Of a stretch of 64,000 bases of DNA, positions 10,262-18,321 are shown in pieces (within the stretch, counting starts at the first letter, position 1; every line of letters begins with the position of its first letter). Position numbers and translations under genes: made by a program. Source of the stretch: Nitrospirota bacterium (GTDB lineage Bacteria > Nitrospirota > Nitrospiria > SBBL01 > JAADHI01); NCBI GenBank assembly GCA_029261195.1, contig JAJDBU010000059.1, positions 83,299 through 147,298 of the forward strand, read 5' to 3'. A model generated the notes under the pieces. That model was not told where the DNA came from and ran no database searches. It was given only the letters and a program-made list of their open reading frames with translations.

Positions 10262-11068
10262 ATGGAACAAAGAGAAATTGCCCCCTTACAAGAGGTTGAA
10301 ATTACCCGAAACATTGCGAGGGAGGCTTACGCCGCATTCGATCAAGTCATCTCTTCAGATGTCTTAATCATCGGCTCCGGCCCTGCAGGACTCGTTTGCG
10401 GCGCTGAGCTGGCGTCTTCCGGTTTAAATGTCGTCATCGTGGAGCAGATGAACCACCTCGGCGGCGGCTTCTGGAACGGGGGCTATCTCATGAATAAGGC
10501 GGCCATCGCCCATCCGGCACAGGAGATTCTGGAAAAGATCGGCGTGCCCTGCAAAAAAATTTCGGACGAGATGAGCATTGTCGATCCGCCTCACGCCACA
10601 GGCAAACTCGTCGGCGCCGCATTTGATGCCGGGGTCAAGGTGATGAACATGACGAAGGTGGTTGACCTGATGATTCGGGGAGAAGAAAACCGCCTCGAAG
10701 GGGTTGTTGTAAATTGGTATCCGCTTGAGATGATGGGTCACGATGCCGCCCATGTTGATCCGATTGCCCTGGAAACAAAGATATTGGTTGATGCCACGGG
10801 ACACGATGCCGTCGCCCTTCAGATATTGTCAAACAGAGGGTTCTATAAAAAAGTCCCTGGAAACGGCGCGATGTGGGTTGAAGAGTCGGAAGAGATGGTG
10901 ATGAAAAATACGGGAGAGGCCTATCCGAACCTCTTCATGGTCGGTCTTTCCGTTGCAGCGGCATACGGGAGCCCTCGTATGGGGCCATCCTTCGGAGCGA
11001 TGCTCCTTTCCGGGGTCAAGGGAGCGGCTTTGATCAAGAAAAAGTTGTCGGTTCTCTCTCAAACATAA
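10262..11068 (+). CDS. thi4: Thi4-type thiazole synthase, His variant (sulfide-dependent)
   Basis: 268 aa FAD/NAD-fold enzyme of the Thi4 family, which builds the ADP-thiazole precursor from NAD and glycine. The dinucleotide site is IIGSGPAG near residues 36-43, and the C-terminal glycine-rich block YGSPRMGPSFGAM is present. The position that carries the sacrificial sulfur-donor Cys in yeast and plants is here His164 (AAHVDP). Non-Cys Thi4 enzymes of archaea and some anaerobic or microaerophilic bacteria use free sulfide and turn over catalytically. This supports a sulfide-using, oxygen-sensitive enzyme. It lies downstream of thiC under the same riboswitch and probably replaces the ThiG/ThiS/ThiF route. 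Confidence 0.92.
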   Translation: MEQREIAPLQEVEITRNIAREAYAAFDQVISSDVLIIGSGPAGLVCGAELASSGLNVVIVEQMNHLGGGFWNGGYLMNKAAIAHPAQEILEKIGVPCKKISDEMSIVDPPHATGKLVGAAFDAGVKVMNMTKVVDLMIRGEENRLEGVVVNWYPLEMMGHDAAHVDPIALETKILVDATGHDAVALQILSNRGFYKKVPGNGAMWVEESEEMVMKNTGEAYPNLFMVGLSVAAAYGSPRMGPSFGAMLLSGVKGAALIKKKLSVLSQT

Positions 11069-11118
11069 TGAGTGTCTGAATCCTCCGTCCAACTTTGATG
11101 TCAGGAATTCACTTGTTT

Positions 11119-12315
11119 TCACTCAGCGCCCTCTAATATGGACAACAATCGCGCACATTCCGCCCTCACATCGCTTGAGCCAATTTCGATCTCAAAATAG
11201 TCCGCCAGATGCTCCCTGTATTTTTTTGCAAGCTTTAAAGACTTGGCATCCACTTCGTATCGACTTGCTGCAAATTGTTGCAGGGTGCTAATCTCAGCTA
11301 AAAGAATCTCTTTTTTAGTGTCGGCCGTCACACTGTCTTGATGTAGACGGTGGTTGTTGAGTGCCTGACTGGTGAAGCTAAGCCATCCATTTTTAAGCAA
11401 CAATAGATAAACAAGCCAGTCCCCGCAAATTCGAAGCCCGCAAATACGTTCCAGATTTTTCTCCAGGACCATGAAAAGATCTTCCCGCCTAAAAACAACC
11501 GCACTTACATTCAGAATTGTATTTTTTACCGCCAGCGATGAGCTGATTTCCTCCTGTCCGGGGCTTTGGTAATTCCAGAGCCATTTAGAGACACTAATAT
11601 CATTAGTATAATCCAAGTAATGATCAGCCGAGATCCGGCTATCTACAGTCATCTTCCTCGACTGGCTGTAACTTATGGTCACCTTTTTATTGGAAAAAGA
11701 CTGCATCAGTGTCGATAAGAAGGCTTGATCTGCCAGGTCATCCGCCTCCGCAATCCATACATAATTTCCACTCGCTTCTTTGATGCCACGATACCACTGA
11801 CGAAAAACAGAGCCGCTGTTCTCTTCATTAAAGATTAACTTTACAGACAGTTTTAGCTCTTTCACTGCGCAATTGATAACCTCTTTGCTTTCGTCGGTCG
11901 AGGCATCGTCAAGGATAATCAGTTCATAGATCGGGAAATCTTGATTGCAAATATTTTTGATGCGTTCTCCAAGAAACCTTCCATAATTGTAATTTGGAAG
12001 CACAACGGAAACCTTCGGCAAGTTCAAACCGGAAAGACGGAAGCCATTATCAGGCAAGACTGAAGTAACAGCAGGAAAATTTGAATGGCTCTCAAGCGCC
12101 TGCCAATCACGGTAGGCCTTTGAATTTTTAAACAGTTTAGGAAATAACCGATAGAACAGACCTTGCAAGGACCTCAACGGCTTTGTTACCCGCCAGGAAT
12201 AGCTGTTCAGGATACGATCCAAAGCCTCTGTACGACGCTGAAGTTCTGCTTCAAGGACATCCCGCTGAGCAATAGTAGCATCACGTTCATCCACGGAAAT
12301 CTTCACATCATCCAT
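11119..12315 (-). CDS. Family 2 glycosyltransferase with N-terminal helical region
   Basis: 398 aa. An N-terminal stretch of charged heptads ends in SYSWRVTKPLRSLQGL, a motif found in many polysaccharide/O-antigen glycosyltransferases. The GT2 domain begins near residue 100 with VSVVLPNYNYGRFL, then LIILDDASTDES and the metal-binding region WIAEADDLAD. It probably adds a sugar to a surface glycan in the cytoplasm. It stands alone on the minus strand, convergent with thi4 and without other polysaccharide genes nearby, which is unusual for this family and suggests transfer or rearrangement. A transposase remnant lies just beyond its 5' end. Confidence 0.85.
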   Translation of the reverse strand: MDDVKISVDERDATIAQRDVLEAELQRRTEALDRILNSYSWRVTKPLRSLQGLFYRLFPKLFKNSKAYRDWQALESHSNFPAVTSVLPDNGFRLSGLNLPKVSVVLPNYNYGRFLGERIKNICNQDFPIYELIILDDASTDESKEVINCAVKELKLSVKLIFNEENSGSVFRQWYRGIKEASGNYVWIAEADDLADQAFLSTLMQSFSNKKVTISYSQSRKMTVDSRISADHYLDYTNDISVSKWLWNYQSPGQEEISSSLAVKNTILNVSAVVFRREDLFMVLEKNLERICGLRICGDWLVYLLLLKNGWLSFTSQALNNHRLHQDSVTADTKKEILLAEISTLQQFAASRYEVDAKSLKLAKKYREHLADYFEIEIGSSDVRAECARLLSILEGAE

Positions 12316-12381
12316 TTTCTATTTATGAAACTTCTATAAGTAGGACCTTCCGGAATCGAATGCCTCTTATCATCCCGATTT

Positions 12382-12441
12382 TTACAGCTTGAGAGGACCA
12401 AAATATGACTCATCAAGAGGCAATCGGTCAAGCCCTGATGA
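12382..12441 (-). pseudogene. Transposase C-terminal remnant (copy A)
   Basis: On the minus strand the frame ending in the TAA at 12382-12384 reads GLDRLPLDESYFGPLKL. It resembles the C-terminal tail of integrase-core (IS3/IS481-type) transposases and closely matches the second remnant at 27789 (GLDRLIPDEAYFKRLNS). About 42 of 57 aligned bases agree between the two. Nothing upstream in the frame looks like a transposase, so only the tail survives. Confidence 0.55.
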
Positions 12442-12532
12442 ATCACCAACAGCAAGGGCAGGAAACGCGCAGCCCGGACCCACCTACCTGTTCATTTCAT
12501 CAAGAGTACCATCGAAGTTTTCCGGGATGCTG

Positions 12533-12567
12533 TTCCCATTTCCGGAAGTAAATTCCGGAAATGGGAA
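12533..12567. repeat. Perfect 15-bp inverted repeat
   Basis: Arms TTCCCATTTCCGGAA (12533-12547) and its exact complement (12553-12567) with a 5-base loop. There is no T-tract on either side, so it is not a standard terminator. It sits in a region of about 400 bases between the glycosyltransferase and the gene at 12725. It may be a remnant of a mobile element or a protein-binding palindrome. Confidence 0.85.
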
Positions 12568-12724
12568 GAACCTGAACATCGTCGTTTTCTTAATCAATGC
12601 CCTGACTCGCATTTTGAGCAAGCTTTGCATGCCAGATAATCAGGCACGTTCCTTGCGTAGGTTAGGGATGTCATCTAATAAGGCAAGATCATCATAGAAA
12701 TGATTGCTGTACAAGGAGGGTAAA

Positions 12725-13195
12725 ATGAAAGCGAGTGGTTCTGGTCAAGTGGTCAAGGGTGTCCGTTACAATTTCGAAAACCTTTCATCCTTACTTGGAA
12801 GTCAGGGGCAAGGGACACAAAACAATAACAGCTATGAGAGGAACATGCTCAATGAACTCTACGATAGTAAATTGAGGCTGTTACGAAGGATCAGAAACTG
12901 GAAAGATTGTCCCGAGTCGTACAGGAATAAACTTCACAAAAGATTACAGGCTATTGATGTCTCAAAAAAAATAGCCATTTCTAAGCTGGATGAAATTATC
13001 CGAGAAATCGGAATCCTGGAATTCAACTTACAACTGAACCCGGCATGGATCCGTGGTCTATTTAAGCTGGTTGATGAGATTCTTGATCAGACCAAACGAA
13101 CGCAAAGAGACCAGCTTATCACAGAATTCAGCCATCTCAAGGAACAATTTGCTTTACTCAAAAATGACTGCAATTGTTACTACATCGCAATGTAA
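12725..13195 (+). CDS. Hypothetical helical protein
   Basis: 156 aa. The ATG at 12725 follows AAGGAGGGT at ideal spacing and is preferred over the upstream TTG at 12704. The protein is charged and helical throughout (NELYDSKLRLLRRIRNW; KKIAISKLDEIIREIG), without signal peptide or membrane segment. It ends in a Cys pair close together (NDCNCYY). No family is recognised. It stands alone on the plus strand between a transposase remnant and the minus-strand Roco/5-oxoprolinase operon, which suggests an accessory gene. Confidence 0.6.
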   Translation: MKASGSGQVVKGVRYNFENLSSLLGSQGQGTQNNNSYERNMLNELYDSKLRLLRRIRNWKDCPESYRNKLHKRLQAIDVSKKIAISKLDEIIREIGILEFNLQLNPAWIRGLFKLVDEILDQTKRTQRDQLITEFSHLKEQFALLKNDCNCYYIAM

Positions 13196-13280
13196 GGCAA
13201 CCCGTTTCTCTTGGACACACTCATAAAAGGGGGAATGGGGTTCCCAGTGGACGAGAAGCGCTTGGATCCTTGCGCTTATA

Positions 13281-16200
13281 CTATTCTCCTCCAAAGCCAC
13301 CCCCGCCAGGTGTTTCAATCACAAAAATATCACCCTGATCCACTTCGATTTTGTCTGCTCCCCAAAGGGGAACCATCGACCCGTCCGGTCTTTCAATCCA
13401 ATGTTGGCCGACTGCGCCGGACTCCCCTCCCTTCAAACCAAAGGGCGGTACTTCTCGCCGATTGGAAAGAAGCGACAGGGTCATCGCTTCTAAAAATTCA
13501 ATTTCCCGACGGACGCCGTCTCCTCCTTTGTATTGTCCCGCACCGCCACTGTTTTCTCTGATTTCAAAGCGATTGAGTACGATCGGAAAGCGCAGTTCCA
13601 GAACTTCCGGATCGGTCAGGCGGCTATTCGTCATGTGGCTGTGTACGGCGGATGCGCCGTTAAAATCAGGTCCTGCACCTGTGCCGCCGCATAGGGTTTC
13701 GTAATATTGATAATCGGCATTGCCGAAAGTCAGGTTGTTCATCGTGCCCTGCGCTGCGGCCATGACACCTAATGCACCGAAAAGGGCATCGGTGATCACC
13801 TGTGAGGTCTCGACATTCCCCGCGACGACTGCCGCCGGAGCAAGCGGGTCCAGCATTGACCCTTCCGGAATGCGAATTTCGATCGGTTTGAGACAGCCTT
13901 CGTTTAAAGGAATGTCGTCATCCACGAGGCAGCGAAAAACATACAATACGGCGGCGCGAGTGACAGACTTCGGGGCATTAAAATTATTTGTCTGCTGGGG
14001 ACTCGTCCCGCTAAAGTCGATCAGCGCCCCTCTCTTTTCATTGTCGATAGTGATGCTCACTTTGATCACACTGCCGTTATCCAGGGCATAGCTGAAGTTT
14101 CCGTTTTTGAGGACGCCGATGACCCGACGAACCGCCTCCTCTGCGTTTGCCTGGACATGTTGCATATAGGCCCGAACGGTTTCGAGACCGAAGGTATCGA
14201 CCATTTTTTTAAGCTCATGAACCCCTTTTTGATTGGCAGCGATCTGTGCGCGTAAGTCGGCGATATTTTGATCCGGATTGCGTGCGGGATGGTGTGCCTG
14301 TGTCAGCAGAGAACGAATGCCGTTTTCATCAAAATTTCCCCCGTTTACCAGTTTAAAATTTTTCAAAAGCACGCCTTCTTCTTCGAGATTCCGGCTGTTC
14401 GATGGCATGGAGCCCGGCGTAGCGCCACCGATATCGGCATGGTGTCCACGACTCCCGATGAAAAAGAGGATCTGATTTTTATCAAACACAGGTGTAATGA
14501 CCGTGACATCGGGCAAATGGGTGCCGCCATTGTAGGGATCGTTTAAGGCATAGACATCGCCGGGACGGATTTTACCTTGATTATTTTTGATCACGGCCCG
14601 GACGGATTCGCTCATCGAACCCAGATGCACCGGCATGTGGGGGGCGTTCGCAACGAGTCCGCCCTCCTGATCAAAGAGCGCACATGAAAAATCGCGTCGC
14701 TCTTTGATGTTGACTGAAGAAGCAGTCAACCGAAGGGTGTGGCCCATCTGTTCCGCAATCGACATGAAGAGATTATTAAAGACCTCCAGCATGACCGGAT
14801 CACATGCGGTCCCAATGGCGTAATGTTTGGGCAAAGGGCGGATGCGTTCCAGAATCAGGCCTCCTTCCTGTGTGGCCTGGGCGGACCAATCCGCTTCTAC
14901 AATCGTCGTCGAATTCGGGTCGCAAATAATGGCCGGGCCGATGACGGGATGTGAGGGCCTTAAAAGCGCACGCTTATAAACCGGGGTATGACTATACTTG
15001 CCATCGAAATAGGCCTTCACAATCCGCTGCGGTCTTTGGAAGCTTTGTGCTTGTTCTTCATCAGAGGTGAGGGGCCCATCACTTAGCGAGGGCCTAAGGA
15101 CTTTTGTTTGTTCTATAGCTGCCACCTGTCCAAGCACTTCAACCTGCCCAATCACTTCGAGGGACAGGGTTTCAACAATCAGTGCCAGTGAGGGCATCGT
15201 GAAACCGAAACGCTTGTGGTAGCGCATTTCAAATGCCCTGGACATCTCCGGAATAGATGCAAAATCGACACTGAGTGCGGTGTCTGTTCCTTGTGCTTTC
15301 AGAGCGATTTTTTTGGTGAAGGTGATGCGATCCGGGTCTATGCCTTGCTGTGCCATTTCAGCACGCCCCTCCTGCGCCAATTCAGAAAATGTTTCAGATA
15401 ACCTGGGCATCAAGTCTTCATGGAGTGCTTGTTCAATAGAAATGGAGCGGAGCAGGCGCTGGTCGGCCTGCCCGATGCCGTAGGCTGAGAGGAGTCCGGC
15501 GAAGCGATGGATGAAGACGGTTTTCATGCCGAGCAAGTCGGCGACCTTGCAGGCAAGCTGTCCACCGGCCCCGCCGAATGCGCAGAGGGTGTAGCTCGTG
15601 ACATCGTGGCCTTGCTGTACGGAGATTTTTTTGATTGCATTGGCCATGTTTTGAGTGGCGATGTTTAAAAAACCTTCCGCAATCTCAATGAGCGAATAAT
15701 CGAAAAGGCCTTCACTTTTTATGCGTTCCGAAAGGGATGCGAATGCTTCCCGGACAATATCGGCATCCAAGGACTGATCCTGCTTCGGGCCAAAGAGCCT
15801 GGGAAAAAAATCGGCTTGCAGACGCCCGAGCATCAAATGACAATCGGTGATGGTGAGTGGGCCGCCACGCCGATAGCAGGCCGGTCCGGGCAGGGCTCCA
15901 GCGGAGTCTGGGCCAACCCTGAAACGGCTGCCGTCAAAGCTGCAAATCGATCCCCCTCCTGCGGCAACCGTATGGATCTTCATCATCGGCGCACGCATCT
16001 GGATACCGGCCACCTGCGTTTCGGATGTGCGTTCGTATTCACCTGCATAGTGGGCGACATCGGTCGAAGTGCCGCCCATGTCGAAGGTAATGATCTGATC
16101 AAAACCCGCCTCTTTTGCCCCTAGCGCCGCCCCGACGACCCCGCCTGCCGGGCCGGACAGGATAGCGTCTTTTCCGCAAAACTGTTCAGCCGCTGTGAGT

Positions 16201-16946
16201 CCGCCATTGGACTGCATGAACAACACGCGGCTGTCTCCGAGGGCCGCCGAAATCCGTTCAACATAACGACGGAGGATGGGGGATAGGTAGGCATCGACGA
16301 CGGTGGTATCGCCCCGCCCGATGAGTTTTATCAATGGCGTCGTTTCATGACTTGTTGAAATCTGGGTGAAACCGATTTCCCGTGCCAACGCTGCAACACC
16401 TTGTTCATGCGCCGGATAGCGGTAGGCATGAAGACAGACGATGGCAATGGCACGAATGCCTGAATTAAAAACCGACTGGAGCTTTGGCCTGAGTGAATCC
16501 AGCACAAGCGGTTTCAGGACTTCACCGCTTGCGCTCACCCGTTCATCGATTTCAATGACTTGTTCGTAGAGCAATTCCGGCAGGATGATTTCTCTGTCAA
16601 AGAGACGGGGTCGCGTCTGATTTCCAATTCGGAGGGCGTCTCTGAAACCCTCTGTAATGGCCAAAAGGGTTCGTTCACCTTTTCTCTCCAAAAGGGCATT
16701 TGTGGCAACGGTCGTGCCCATGCGAACGGTAAGGATAACGCCGGGAGGAATGGCCTCGCCTGCCTTGATTTCAATCAGATCCCGAATGCCCTGAATGGCG
16801 GCGTCGTTATATAGCTCCGGGTTTTCGGAAAGGAGCTTGTGACTGAGGAGCTTGCCGTTTGGATGACGCGCGATGAGATCGGTAAAGGTCCCGCCCCGGT
16901 CAATCCAGAATTCCCAGTCTTTGTTTTTTGTAGAAGTGCGCTTCAT
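13281..16946 (-). CDS. oplAH: Fused 5-oxoprolinase (HyuA-HyuB type)
   Basis: 1221 aa, the usual length of the fused ATP-dependent 5-oxoprolinase that opens 5-oxo-L-proline to glutamate. The N-terminal HyuA-like half has the actin-fold phosphate loops DRGGTFTDL (16-24) and DMGGTSTDV. The HyuB-like half starts near residue 740 ([20 protein letters not shown]) and ends in the family tail [12 protein letters not shown]. Hydantoinases share the architecture, so the exact substrate is an inference. Its ATG overlaps the stop of the MNT nucleotidyltransferase gene by the ATGA pattern, placing this metabolic gene at the end of the Roco/toxin-antitoxin operon. A decayed relative of its 3' end lies at 20901-20981. 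Confidence 0.92.
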   Translation of the reverse strand: MKRTSTKNKDWEFWIDRGGTFTDLIARHPNGKLLSHKLLSENPELYNDAAIQGIRDLIEIKAGEAIPPGVILTVRMGTTVATNALLERKGERTLLAITEGFRDALRIGNQTRPRLFDREIILPELLYEQVIEIDERVSASGEVLKPLVLDSLRPKLQSVFNSGIRAIAIVCLHAYRYPAHEQGVAALAREIGFTQISTSHETTPLIKLIGRGDTTVVDAYLSPILRRYVERISAALGDSRVLFMQSNGGLTAAEQFCGKDAILSGPAGGVVGAALGAKEAGFDQIITFDMGGTSTDVAHYAGEYERTSETQVAGIQMRAPMMKIHTVAAGGGSICSFDGSRFRVGPDSAGALPGPACYRRGGPLTITDCHLMLGRLQADFFPRLFGPKQDQSLDADIVREAFASLSERIKSEGLFDYSLIEIAEGFLNIATQNMANAIKKISVQQGHDVTSYTLCAFGGAGGQLACKVADLLGMKTVFIHRFAGLLSAYGIGQADQRLLRSISIEQALHEDLMPRLSETFSELAQEGRAEMAQQGIDPDRITFTKKIALKAQGTDTALSVDFASIPEMSRAFEMRYHKRFGFTMPSLALIVETLSLEVIGQVEVLGQVAAIEQTKVLRPSLSDGPLTSDEEQAQSFQRPQRIVKAYFDGKYSHTPVYKRALLRPSHPVIGPAIICDPNSTTIVEADWSAQATQEGGLILERIRPLPKHYAIGTACDPVMLEVFNNLFMSIAEQMGHTLRLTASSVNIKERRDFSCALFDQEGGLVANAPHMPVHLGSMSESVRAVIKNNQGKIRPGDVYALNDPYNGGTHLPDVTVITPVFDKNQILFFIGSRGHHADIGGATPGSMPSNSRNLEEEGVLLKNFKLVNGGNFDENGIRSLLTQAHHPARNPDQNIADLRAQIAANQKGVHELKKMVDTFGLETVRAYMQHVQANAEEAVRRVIGVLKNGNFSYALDNGSVIKVSITIDNEKRGALIDFSGTSPQQTNNFNAPKSVTRAAVLYVFRCLVDDDIPLNEGCLKPIEIRIPEGSMLDPLAPAAVVAGNVETSQVITDALFGALGVMAAAQGTMNNLTFGNADYQYYETLCGGTGAGPDFNGASAVHSHMTNSRLTDPEVLELRFPIVLNRFEIRENSGGAGQYKGGDGVRREIEFLEAMTLSLLSNRREVPPFGLKGGESGAVGQHWIERPDGSMVPLWGADKIEVDQGDIFVIETPGGGGFGGE

Positions 16947-17263
16947 GAACTATTTTGAATTCCAGCTTCATAAAAAATAATGCCGACGCGCTTAATATGG
17001 TCGATGAGATCGGTATTGTCGATGTGTTTAAAAATCGAGAGATCGAAGGTATAGGGCAACAGCAGGTCGTCCAGGTCGTTGTCGATTTTGTGGAGCATGG
17101 AAAGGGTTAATCCTTCCCCCTCAAAAGTCAGGTCAATGTCCGAGCCGTTTTTATAGTTGCCCTTGGCACGAGAGCCGTAGAGGGTGACTTTTTCCACTTC
17201 CGGATAGCGTGAAAAAACAGAAATGATTTGTTCGATGGTCTGTTCTTTCAGGCCGAATTTCAT
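16943..17263 (-). CDS. MNT-type nucleotidyltransferase (antitoxin of a HEPN/MNT pair)
   Basis: 106 aa minimal nucleotidyltransferase. The motif [16 protein letters not shown] (residues 30-45) gives the GS dyad and the DXD metal site (D42, D44). In characterised HEPN/MNT modules the MNT protein neutralises the HEPN RNase by adding AMP near its active site. It overlaps the HEPN gene upstream and oplAH downstream, both by four bases, so all three are translationally coupled. The order HEPN first, MNT second is common. Function as antitoxin is by family. Confidence 0.88.
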   Translation of the reverse strand: MKFGLKEQTIEQIISVFSRYPEVEKVTLYGSRAKGNYKNGSDIDLTFEGEGLTLSMLHKIDNDLDDLLLPYTFDLSIFKHIDNTDLIDHIKRVGIIFYEAGIQNSS

Positions 17264-17679
17264 GACGCTTCTTCTTTTGTTTTCAGGAGGTCCAGTTTCT
17301 TTTGTAAGTTTAAAAAGGCTTTAAAGTAGTGGGCGAAGATGGCCGTGCTGATTTTCTTTGTGGTCTCTTCGTTGTAAGTGTGGGAAGTTTCGTTCCGACT
17401 TTTGATCATGTCCATCCATGTTTCGCCCTCGGAAATTATATCGAGCTTGAAGGCGGCCCGTGTCGCATCCTTTGAACCGTAAATGTCTTTATTGCCGCGA
17501 TGTTCTAAAAAATCTTTGAGCGTAAGCCAAGCCAGTTCATGCGTGTATTCAAATGACTGAATCAGGCCTTGCTCTTCCAGCTCATTCAGTTCCCCTTTTT
17601 CTATAAATTTTGTGAGCTGCTTGAGCGCTTTTGAAAAATTGTTAAATCGTTGAATCCATCGGATGTCCGGGTTTGTCAT
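17260..17679 (-). CDS. HEPN-family toxin (HI0074/HepT-like)
   Basis: 139 aa all-helical protein of the 'nucleotidyltransferase substrate-binding' family. It has the typical start region FNNFSKALKQL, the EYTHELAWLTLKDFL segment, and the HEPN catalytic motif RNETSHTYN with R95 and H100 (RX4H followed by the Tyr used for adenylylation in related systems). HEPN proteins of this kind are RNases or tRNA-targeting toxins. The ATG directly abuts the stop of the upstream coiled-coil gene (TAGATG), so it belongs to the Roco operon rather than being a free-standing module. Confidence 0.88.
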   Translation of the reverse strand: MTNPDIRWIQRFNNFSKALKQLTKFIEKGELNELEEQGLIQSFEYTHELAWLTLKDFLEHRGNKDIYGSKDATRAAFKLDIISEGETWMDMIKSRNETSHTYNEETTKKISTAIFAHYFKAFLNLQKKLDLLKTKEEAS

Positions 17680-18321
17680 CTATCCATCCTTTTTCTTCAG
17701 TAGAAAATCGGGGACTTTCGGCATTTCTGCCCAGGGACCGATTTTATTGTAGAGTGCAGCGAGGTCCTGGGCGTAGCCTAAGCCGTCTTCGAGGGCGTCA
17801 ATCGCCTTGCCTGCTGTGGTGGTACCGTCTTGCAGCTTTTCAACAAATTTTTTAATGCGGGAGAGTGCGCCTGTTTTTGTTTTGGCTTCTTTCGGCGTTG
17901 AAACCGCGTCAATTTCAGAAACGGCTTTTTCTACTTTTCCTATCTCTTTTTCCAGTTTGGATTTTGATTTTTGATCATCGATTTCATCCAGCAGATCTTC
18001 TTTGAGGGTTTCAAGTAAACCCGTGAATTCCAGGATCGTTTCATTTTTAATGTCAATGTTGATGTCAATCTTGGTTTCTTGTTTCACATTGTTGTAGACA
18101 TTGATGATGTGATCCCCTTCGCGTTTCGTTGAATCAGGGGCTTGACGGTCTTTCTGTGGATCAATCACCCCTTCCAACATTTGTCGAATGGAAATCTCTT
18201 CGTTGCAGATGGTGCAATAGATTATTGAGCGCCCGTTATTCACCGTGTCTTCCACCTCTTGAAACTTGAACAGTTTGGGTTCCACCTTTTTAGAGCACAC
18301 TTGACCGGAACAGGGGATCAA
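17680..18321 (-). CDS. Cys-cluster and coiled-coil protein, apparent detached Roco C-terminus
   Basis: 213 aa. The N-terminus has two pairs of cysteines (PCSGQVC and IYCTIC) separated by a 'P-K-L-F-K-F ... NNGRS-I' pattern. This resembles the segment that follows the COR domain in many longer bacterial Roco proteins. A coiled coil follows (about 75-150), then a helical tail. The start codon would be TTG at 18321, overlapping the Roco TGA in AATTGA, with no strong ribosome binding site. Either translation re-initiates here, or a single-base frameshift has split one Roco protein in two. Read without the break, the Roco end would continue directly into this cysteine cluster. Confidence 0.7.
   Translation of the reverse strand: MIPCSGQVCSKKVEPKLFKFQEVEDTVNNGRSIIYCTICNEEISIRQMLEGVIDPQKDRQAPDSTKREGDHIINVYNNVKQETKIDINIDIKNETILEFTGLLETLKEDLLDEIDDQKSKSKLEKEIGKVEKAVSEIDAVSTPKEAKTKTGALSRIKKFVEKLQDGTTTAGKAIDALEDGLGYAQDLAALYNKIGPWAEMPKVPDFLLKKKDG

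Noticed and set aside
12389..12697. Plus-strand ORF of 102 aa
   Set aside because: It runs across the transposase remnant and the perfect hairpin, lacks a ribosome binding site and has no protein-like pattern.
13211..13561. Plus-strand ORFs opposite 5-oxoprolinase
   Set aside because: They are antisense shadows of oplAH, whose minus-strand frame has strong family motifs throughout.
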